A program made the position numbers and the translations under genes. A DNA stretch of 6,274 nt from the NCBI GenBank assembly GCA_021828425.1, contig JAKARN010000090.1, forward strand, positions 1-6,274, in the 5' to 3' direction. Positions 1-4,692 of the stretch are shown piece after piece. A model generated the notes under the pieces. The model had not been told where the DNA came from, ran no database searches, and saw only the letters and a list, made by a program, of their open reading frames with translations. Each line of letters begins with the position of its first letter. The stretch's first letter is position 1. Source of the DNA: Pseudomonadota bacterium (GTDB lineage: Bacteria; Pseudomonadota; Gammaproteobacteria; JAKAQQ01).

Positions 1-1
1 G

Positions 2-135
2 GAGGCACGGGATCCCCGGGCGGCTGCCCACTCCCGCCGGTCGTCAGCGGGTTCGGTGCGTGTGAGACGGATGGGCATGGGGGAGGGGGGGGTAGGCGGG
101 TAGCCAGGGTGGTTTGGGGGCCCGAGGCACGGGAT
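2..135. repeat. 12-bp direct repeat flanking the protease 3' end
   Basis: GAGGCACGGGAT occurs at 2-13, after the protease stop, and at 124-135, within its last codons (encoding HPVPR on the minus strand). The copies are 122 bp apart start to start. The stretch between holds the Pro/His-rich C-terminus and the stop codon. Confidence 0.5.
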
Positions 136-3100
136 GGGTCTTGAGTTTCCGCATCAGGTAGGAAACCGCGGTCAGGAGCTGCGCATCCTGGCCCCGACGG
201 AGTTGGCCCGGTTCGTCGTGGACCACGATATTGGGCCTGACCCCATAGTTTTCCACCGTCCATTGGCCGTGGCGGTTGTAGAGGGCGATCTCGGAAACCA
301 CGAGGGTGCCGCCATCCTCCAGGGGCAGGGGCCGGAAATAGCCCCGCACGCCTCCCCAGGTCCGGCTGCCGATGACGGGCCCCAGATGGTATTTCTCGAA
401 TTCGTAGGCAAAAATGTCACCGTCCGATGCGGATCCATGGTTGACCAGAGCCGCGAGGTAACCGGGGAAGACGTTCGCGGGAACCCGGAACACCCCGCGC
501 TCCCGGTCGATGAAATAAGCCACGAGACGGCGGGTCAGCCGATCGAACAGCATGTCATCGATGAATCCGCCGGTATTCCAGCGTTCGTCGATGATGAGGG
601 CCTTTTTGTGCAGCTGATGATAGAACTGGCGGATGAACTCATTGAGTCCCATCCCCCCCATGTTGGCGAGGTAGAGATAGCCGATCCGCCCGTGGGAAAG
701 CCGCCGGACCAGGTGACGGTTGTGGCGGATCCAGGCCAGGAGATGGAGCTTCGTCTGGTTGGCGATGGGCCGGACCCGGATGACCCAGCTGCCGCGGGAG
801 GCGCCTGTTTTGCTCAGACGAAGTCGGAGGGTATGCCCGACCGTATGTTCGAGGAGCGCGTAGGGATTGGTCGGCCCGCGCAGCGGAGTCCCGTTGATGG
901 CGAGGAGGAAATCTCCCCGGTGAACCCGAAGCCCGGGCTGGGCCAGCGGGGCGGTGTAGTTTTTGAGGGTGTTGTTGCCGTGAAAGATGCGGACGATCCG
1001 GTAGCGGTCATTGTGTCGATCGAGCGCGAGGTGGGCACCCAAAAGCCCGGTGGGGACTGCTGGCACCTGAAGTCCGGTATCGCCTCCGAAAACGAACATG
1101 TGAGATTCATCCAGGGAACCGATCATGTTGCCGATGAGGTAGTTCAGGTCCTGTCGTGTGGCCACGAGGGGGAGCAGCCGGGCATAGCGTTCACCGATGC
1201 GTTTCCAGTTGTGACCGTTGAAACTGGGATTGACGAAGTAGGCACGGACCTTGCGCCAGGCGGACCAGTAGATCTCGTGCCATTCCGTGGCGGGCCGGAT
1301 CCGGATCCAGAGCTGGTGGAGGGGAACCGGCCGGGGGTGGAGCGGAGCGGGTACGGCCGGGACTTCAAAAAAGTGGGGTCCTGCCGCATAGAGCAGGAAT
1401 TGGCCGTTGTGGCTCAGGACGAACGACGAGGGCCCCTTGAGCCACTCCCGGCCCGAGCGCCGGCGCAGCGAAAAGCGGTCGATGGCGGGAGGGGTGACCG
1501 GAAGCGGGCCATTGACGGTGGGGAGCGGCTGCACTTCGTAGTAAAGCGCCGTCCGGGTGGCCGCCAGTTCGGAGATATCGGCGGGTGGAACGGGCAGTTG
1601 GACCACACGGTCGATGGCCTTGTGCCAATCGATCGTGAGCCGCTTGGCTTTTGGCTTTTTCTTGGCGCCGGGTCGGGGGACCACAGGGTGCGGGACGGGA
1701 GGATGCGGTGGGTGGCTTCCCCGGATCGCGAGCGGGGAGGGGATGGCGGGGTTGAGCGTCATGGCATACAGGCCGTCCGCATCGACCACGGCAAAATTCA
1801 TGCCCGTGGCGCTGAGCGCGGGATTGGTATGGCGTGCCGAAACAAAGTAGAGGTAGCGTCCGGCGGGATCGAAAACCGGATCGCTGTCTGAGGCGTATCC
1901 TCGTGTGACTGGATGCACATGATTGTTTGCCAGGTGATTGAGCCAGATGACGCCCAGACCATTCCGTCCGGCCCGGCTGTAGGCCAGCCATTGTGAGTCG
2001 GGCGACCAGGAATAGTCGTGGATCCAGCTATAGCGGTCCTGGGTGATCCGCACGAGCTTTCGGGTGTCCACATTGACCCGCCAGAGCCGCCTCGCGCTGT
2101 CGGCAAAGGCGATCCAGCGGCTGTTCGGCGACCAGAGCGGTCCGTAGAGGTGGGCGGTCCTGAAATGGGTGAGGATCCGGACCCGGTGCGGATAGGTGAG
2201 CGACCGGATCGCGATTTCGCTGTGACCGGTCTGGTCGGTGACGTAGGCCACCCATTTCCCGCTCGGGGACGCGACCGGCATGGTGAGATCGGCCCGGGAG
2301 GTGGGAATCAGGTTTTCCGTGGTGCCGTGGTGCAACGGGACCCGGAACAGATGGCCGCGGGCGCCGAAAAAGGCGATCCGGCCGCGGCTGGACAGACTGT
2401 AGCTCTGGATCGACTTCCAGGCCTTGATCCACACCGGGTGGCGACGGACGCCGTCCAGAGGGAGACGGACGTGCACCCGGACGAGCCGGTGGGTGGGCAG
2501 CTCATAGCAGTAGAGATGGCCTCCGTCCTGGAAGACGATGCCGGTATTGCCGAGGCTCGGCCAGTCGATGTCATAGCGGTGGAAGAAGGTCAACTGTCGC
2601 TTGTGCCCCGTGGCCAGATTGTCGGACCAGAGGTTGAGCACGCCCGTGGGGCCGCGATCGGAGGCGTAGTAGAGATGGCGGTGTCCCCATAGGGGAAAAG
2701 TCGATGTGCCCGGCCAGCGGGTGATGGCACGGATCCGACCGCTCCGGAAGTGGTAAATCCAGATTTTCTGGGCCCAGCCGCCCCGGTAGTGTTTCCGGTG
2801 AAAGCTCTGGTTGCGATAGAGCTTGTTATAAGCGACCCTGTGGCCGTGGGGGCTCAGGGCCAAAGGTCCACTCCATGGCAGCGGGAGGGGACGGGCCAGG
2901 CCGCCTGTCACCGGTACCGTGAAGGCTTTGAGGTATTCGGGGCTGGCGCTGTCACGACGCGAGAGAAAGATGACCCGGTGGCTCGTGGGCGTCCATCCCA
3001 CGACCAGACCGGGGCGGTAGGTCAGACGGCGAGCATAGCCTCCGTGTGCCGGAATCAGGTAAACATCCGCACTGCCTTCGTACCAGCCGGTGAAGGCAAT

Positions 3101-3349
3101 CCAGCGTCCGTTGGGTGAAAACAAGGGATGGCTGTCATAGCCGGTATCCGCCGTGAGACGAATGGCGGTCCCGCCCGCGAGTTTGACCTCCCACAGGTTG
3201 CCTGCCGCCTCGAAGACGATGCTCTGGTTGTGGATGGTGGGAAACCGGATCAGGGCCCGGATGGCCCCGAAGGCGGGCAGGTTGAGGCTGATCCATGCGC
3301 ATGCCATGGCGAACGCCACGGCTTTCCAGTAACGGACAGGACTGGACAT
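44..3349 (-). CDS. Exported Tricorn-like S41 serine protease (PD40 propeller, PDZ, S41 catalytic domain)
   Basis: Residue numbers count from an upstream in-frame GTG at 3373; the preferred ATG at 3349 is residue 9 and gives 1101 aa. A signal peptide follows it (Arg/Lys n-region, hydrophobic stretch about 17-36, likely cut near AFGA), so the protein should be exported, unlike archaeal cytosolic Tricorn. PD40-type beta-propeller strands recur (FSPNGRWIAF about 85-94, SPSGKWVAY 369-377, WSPNSRWIAF 414-423, WSPDSQWLAY 456-465). A Pro/Lys-rich linker spans about 543-578. The C1 helical segment (ARLLPLVATRQDLNYLIG, about 731-748) leads to Ser757-His758. A PDZ domain carries GLRVHRGDFLLAING (814-828). 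The S41 core has SASDGD with nucleophile Ser983, and Glu1041 in ENYGVRPNI. These match the Tricorn Ser-His-Ser-Glu tetrad, so the enzyme looks active. Family knowledge suggests it trims peptides or unfolded proteins; its substrate is unknown. The C-terminal tail is rich in Pro and His. Family assignment is firm; the physiological role is not. Confidence 0.93.
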   Translation of the reverse strand: MSSPVRYWKAVAFAMACAWISLNLPAFGAIRALIRFPTIHNQSIVFEAAGNLWEVKLAGGTAIRLTADTGYDSHPLFSPNGRWIAFTGWYEGSADVYLIPAHGGYARRLTYRPGLVVGWTPTSHRVIFLSRRDSASPEYLKAFTVPVTGGLARPLPLPWSGPLALSPHGHRVAYNKLYRNQSFHRKHYRGGWAQKIWIYHFRSGRIRAITRWPGTSTFPLWGHRHLYYASDRGPTGVLNLWSDNLATGHKRQLTFFHRYDIDWPSLGNTGIVFQDGGHLYCYELPTHRLVRVHVRLPLDGVRRHPVWIKAWKSIQSYSLSSRGRIAFFGARGHLFRVPLHHGTTENLIPTSRADLTMPVASPSGKWVAYVTDQTGHSEIAIRSLTYPHRVRILTHFRTAHLYGPLWSPNSRWIAFADSARRLWRVNVDTRKLVRITQDRYSWIHDYSWSPDSQWLAYSRAGRNGLGVIWLNHLANNHVHPVTRGYASDSDPVFDPAGRYLYFVSARHTNPALSATGMNFAVVDADGLYAMTLNPAIPSPLAIRGSHPPHPPVPHPVVPRPGAKKKPKAKRLTIDWHKAIDRVVQLPVPPADISELAATRTALYYEVQPLPTVNGPLPVTPPAIDRFSLRRRSGREWLKGPSSFVLSHNGQFLLYAAGPHFFEVPAVPAPLHPRPVPLHQLWIRIRPATEWHEIYWSAWRKVRAYFVNPSFNGHNWKRIGERYARLLPLVATRQDLNYLIGNMIGSLDESHMFVFGGDTGLQVPAVPTGLLGAHLALDRHNDRYRIVRIFHGNNTLKNYTAPLAQPGLRVHRGDFLLAINGTPLRGPTNPYALLEHTVGHTLRLRLSKTGASRGSWVIRVRPIANQTKLHLLAWIRHNRHLVRRLSHGRIGYLYLANMGGMGLNEFIRQFYHQLHKKALIIDERWNTGGFIDDMLFDRLTRRLVAYFIDRERGVFRVPANVFPGYLAALVNHGSASDGDIFAYEFEKYHLGPVIGSRTWGGVRGYFRPLPLEDGGTLVVSEIALYNRHGQWTVENYGVRPNIVVHDEPGQLRRGQDAQLLTAVSYLMRKLKTHPVPRAPKPPWLPAYPPLPHAHPSHTHRTR
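73..120 (+). other. G-tract cluster within the protease C-terminal coding region
   Basis: Six runs of three or more G occur at 73-75, 79-83, 85-92, 98-100, 107-109 and 116-120 with loops of 1-6 nt, satisfying a G-quadruplex pattern on the strand opposite the gene. On the coding strand these are CCC codons for the Pro-rich tail (KPPWLPAYPPLP), which explains the composition without invoking selection for a structure. Confidence 0.5.
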
Positions 3350-3357
3350 AGGGGGGG

Positions 3358-3363
3358 TCTCCC
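3358..3363 (-). promoter_or_regulatory. Ribosome binding site deciding the protease start
   Basis: On the minus strand GGGAGA lies 8 nt before the ATG at 3349. The alternative in-frame GTG at 3371-3373 has only AT-rich sequence (AAATAAG) directly upstream and would place eight extra residues in front of a good signal peptide. The ATG is therefore preferred. A run of seven C sits between this site and the ATG. Confidence 0.55.
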
Positions 3364-3376
3364 GGAAGATCACCTT

Positions 3377-3382
3377 ATTTTA
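3377..3382 (-). promoter_or_regulatory. Possible -10 element for the protease gene
   Basis: The minus strand reads TAAAAT here, five of six matches to TATAAT, in the only AT-rich patch upstream of the gene. Transcription starting about 7 nt downstream would give a leader of roughly 20 nt to the ATG at 3349 and would leave the GTG at 3373 untranscribed or at the very 5' end. I see no convincing -35 hexamer at 16-18 nt spacing (CGTGGT or GTGGTG), so this is tentative. Confidence 0.25.
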
Positions 3383-3426
3383 ATCAGGAAAAGGCGTTCA
3401 CCACGATCTCAGGGGAGGCCAAGGCC

Positions 3427-3452
3427 GGGAGGCGGGAGCGGGATGCGGGGGG
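3427..3452 (+). other. Canonical G-quadruplex motif in the divergent intergenic region
   Basis: Four G-tracts occur at 3427-3429, 3434-3436, 3440-3442 and 3447-3452, separated by loops of 4, 3 and 4 nt (AGGC, AGC, ATGC). This meets the standard G3+ N1-7 pattern. It lies in non-coding DNA between the divergent protease and lipoprotein genes, on the non-template strand for the lipoprotein. Motif presence is directly visible; folding or function in vivo is inference, and such motifs arise by chance in GC-rich DNA. Confidence 0.5.
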
Positions 3453-3505
3453 TCGGATCATGGGATTTCTCGGGTAATGGACACGGACAGCCCCACCGGT
3501 CCAAA

Positions 3506-3528
3506 ATAACGGCACAGGTTTTCGTTAT
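3506..3528. repeat. Inverted repeat upstream of the lipoprotein gene, possible operator
   Basis: ATAACG at 3506-3511 is mirrored by CGTTAT at 3523-3528 with an 11-nt spacer. The half-site spacing (17 bp centre to centre) is more like a protein binding site than a terminator, and it sits 42 bp before the GTG start at 3571 in a relatively AT-rich patch. No matching regulator is encoded in the window. A 6-bp repeat of this kind can occur by chance. Confidence 0.25.
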
Positions 3529-3556
3529 CGCAGATCTCCACTTCTGTCCATGACCC

Positions 3557-3562
3557 AGAGGA
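3557..3562 (+). promoter_or_regulatory. Ribosome binding site deciding the lipoprotein start
   Basis: AGAGGA lies 8 nt upstream of the GTG at 3571. The in-frame ATG at 3550 has no purine-rich sequence upstream (the preceding bases are CTCCACTTCTGTCC). Starting at 3571 also puts the Lys-Arg pair at positions 2-3, as is usual for a lipoprotein signal peptide. Confidence 0.6.
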
Positions 3563-3570
3563 TCGCCCCC

Positions 3571-4239
3571 GTGAAAAGATCGCTTCTTGCCATGACCGGT
3601 GTCCTGTGTGTGGCCTTGGCCTCCTGTGCCACCGAACATCCGGCTCCGCCCAAGGCGAAACCGGCCCCCCACGTGACCCAGGCACTGCCCAGTTCATCGA
3701 CCAGCCTGCGGGCGGCTCAGGCGCTGGCGGCGCGGCAGCGACGCCAGGCCGCCTTTCGGGCCTGGATGAAAAGCCATCCCGGCCTGGCGTACCGGTCGGT
3801 GTATTTCAACTTCAACCGGTCCCGTGTCCACAATCGTTACGAAAAGATGCTCAAGGCACAGGCCCAGTACCTGTTTGCGCATGCCCGGGCGGTTGTCCGG
3901 CTGGAAGGCAACTGCGATGAACGCGGGACGGTCGGCTACAACCTGGCACTGGGCCAGAAACGGGCCCATGCCGTGGCTGAACTGCTCGAATCCCTGGGGA
4001 CCAACCCGGCCCAGGTCGAAATTGTGAGCTACGGCAAGCAACGCCCCGTGGCGCAGGGCAACAACCCGGCAGCCTGGGCCGTGAACCGCCGTGTGGACAT
4101 CGTCTATATGCGCAGGCCACCCAAGGGGTGCGTGCCGGTCTTGCCGGCAAAGGACCGGTCGAAGTCCCGTCACTGGCGGATGCGCGAACTCAGTCGCCTC
4201 AAGAACCGCCTGTGTCAGGGAGCCACTTTTTCGAAGTAA
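3571..4239 (+). CDS. Pal-like peptidoglycan-associated outer-membrane lipoprotein (OmpA C-terminal domain)
   Basis: Residue numbers are from the GTG at 3571 (222 aa); an ATG at 3550 would add seven residues but lacks a ribosome binding site. A lipoprotein signal peptide (KR, hydrophobic core, lipobox LASC) ends at Cys19; Ala follows, so outer-membrane sorting is expected. A Pro/Ala-rich then Arg-rich linker covers about 20-73. The OmpA-like domain (about 75-181) reads very like Pal: VYFNFNRS, EGNCDERGT, YNLALGQKRAHAV, IVSYGKQRPV, NRRVDIVY. The diaminopimelate-binding Asp (Asp116, in NCDERGT) and Arg (Arg131, in QKRA) are both kept, so peptidoglycan binding is likely. Oddities: the usual YFDFD is YFNFN, and about 40 residues follow the domain, basic and with two Cys (187, 215). 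E. coli Pal is 173 aa. No tolA, tolB or cpoB neighbour is present, so this may be a Pal paralogue rather than the Tol-Pal component. Confidence 0.9.
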   Translation: MKRSLLAMTGVLCVALASCATEHPAPPKAKPAPHVTQALPSSSTSLRAAQALAARQRRQAAFRAWMKSHPGLAYRSVYFNFNRSRVHNRYEKMLKAQAQYLFAHARAVVRLEGNCDERGTVGYNLALGQKRAHAVAELLESLGTNPAQVEIVSYGKQRPVAQGNNPAAWAVNRRVDIVYMRRPPKGCVPVLPAKDRSKSRHWRMRELSRLKNRLCQGATFSK

Positions 4240-4272
4240 ATCAAAACCCGAAGGAACAACGCACGGCAGGTA

Positions 4273-4611
4273 TCAGGACGGGGGAGGGGCTGCTCGGATA
4301 TCGGGCATCTCCTCCACCGTCCGGATGAGGGGTTTGCCCCAGCCCGGATGAACCAGGAGTTCTCCCCGCTGCCGGTGGAGCCCGTCCGGGGAAAAATCGA
4401 ATTCGTACCGCCGCACGAGGGCCCAACCGCGGGCCGTGCGGCTCAGGCGAAGTGATTTCAGGCTCACGGTTTCGTCCAGGAACTGCCAGCCCATCTCTTC
4501 GCAATACTGGCGACCGTACGCGGCCAAGGCGGCCTTGCGGTCGGTCTGGCCGATCACCGAAAGCGTGACGGCCGCCCCGACGGCGAGCCCGATCAAGCCC
4601 AGAAGCGTCAT
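4273..4611 (-). CDS. DUF3301-type small membrane-anchored protein
   Basis: The 112-aa product starts with one hydrophobic segment (about residues 3-21, LLGLIGLAVGAAVTLSVIG), giving an inner-membrane anchor or uncleaved signal. A short soluble domain follows: AALAAYGRQYCEEMGWQFL (about 27-45), then ETVSLKSLRLSR (47-58) and RRYEFDFSPDG (67-77) followed by RGELLV. This order (helix with a Cys, 'QLLDETV-L--LRL', then 'YEFDFS-DG---RGEL') is the pattern I associate with DUF3301, whose function is unknown. Length is normal for that family. Translation start is supported by AGGA 7 nt upstream of the ATG. The gene follows the permease by 72 bp on the same strand and may be co-transcribed, and converges with the lipoprotein gene 33 bp away. 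The Pro-rich last residues look disordered. Family call is from memory of the pattern. Confidence 0.78.
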   Translation of the reverse strand: MTLLGLIGLAVGAAVTLSVIGQTDRKAALAAYGRQYCEEMGWQFLDETVSLKSLRLSRTARGWALVRRYEFDFSPDGLHRQRGELLVHPGWGKPLIRTVEEMPDIRAAPPPS

Positions 4612-4618
4612 CCGGAAG

Positions 4619-4622
4619 TCCT
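4619..4622 (-). promoter_or_regulatory. Ribosome binding site of the DUF3301-type gene
   Basis: AGGA on the minus strand (within ACAGGACTTCC) sits 7 nt upstream of the ATG at 4611, an ordinary Shine-Dalgarno spacing that supports this start. Confidence 0.55.
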
Positions 4623-4650
4623 GTTTTCGTCTCCACCCAAGGCTAGCACA

Positions 4651-4680
4651 GGCCCGGGGCGGGCGAGCCGCCTACGGGCC
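4651..4680 (-). other. GC-rich two-part hairpin between permease and DUF3301 gene
   Basis: GGCCCG at 4651-4656 pairs with CGGGCC at 4675-4680, and inside it GGCGG at 4658-4662 pairs with CCGCC at 4668-4672 around a 5-nt loop, with a 1 x 2 nt internal loop between the stems. In the permease transcript this gives an 11-bp, all-GC stem starting 3 nt after the stop codon. No U-run follows (the next bases are TGTGCTAGCC), so it is not a classical intrinsic terminator; it could act as a 3'-end stabiliser or reduce downstream expression. Confidence 0.4.
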
Positions 4681-4692
4681 CGCCTACGGGCC
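4669..4692. repeat. 12-bp tandem duplication across the permease stop codon
   Basis: CGCCTACGGGCC is present twice back to back, at 4669-4680 and 4681-4692. The permease stop TAG (4684-4686) lies in the second copy; the first copy repeats the same TAG in frame 12 nt downstream. This looks like a slippage duplication and yields two in-frame stops. It also supplies one arm of the adjoining hairpin. Confidence 0.75.

Noticed and set aside
1..43. Terminator for the protease gene after its stop
   Set aside because: Only a 4-bp GGGC/GCCC stem is visible and no T-run follows on the minus strand before the window ends.
134..1891. A 585-codon open frame on the plus strand, antisense to the protease
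   Set aside because: It is fully covered by a protein with clear domains and catalytic residues on the other strand. Its product is a featureless Asp/Glu/Gly/Pro-rich sequence, as expected from reading the complement of a high-GC gene.
3478..3483. TGGACA as a -35 box for the lipoprotein gene
   Set aside because: It matches TTGACA at five of six positions, but no acceptable -10 hexamer lies 16-18 nt downstream (CCAAAA at 17 nt), so a promoter is not supported.
2018..3553. Further plus-strand open frames (2018-2692, 2750-3118, 3128-3553)
   Set aside because: They have the same antisense, low-complexity character with no recognisable domain and no good ribosome binding site; the last one runs through the intergenic region only because of low stop frequency.
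3694..4173. Minus-strand 159-codon open frame opposite the lipoprotein gene
   Set aside because: The plus strand encodes an unmistakable Pal-like domain over the same bases; the antisense product matches no family I know.
4241..4636. Alternative minus-strand 131-codon frame overlapping the DUF3301-type gene
   Set aside because: Arg/Pro/Gly-rich product without hydrophobic anchor or motif; the 112-codon frame has the family pattern and a proper ribosome binding site.
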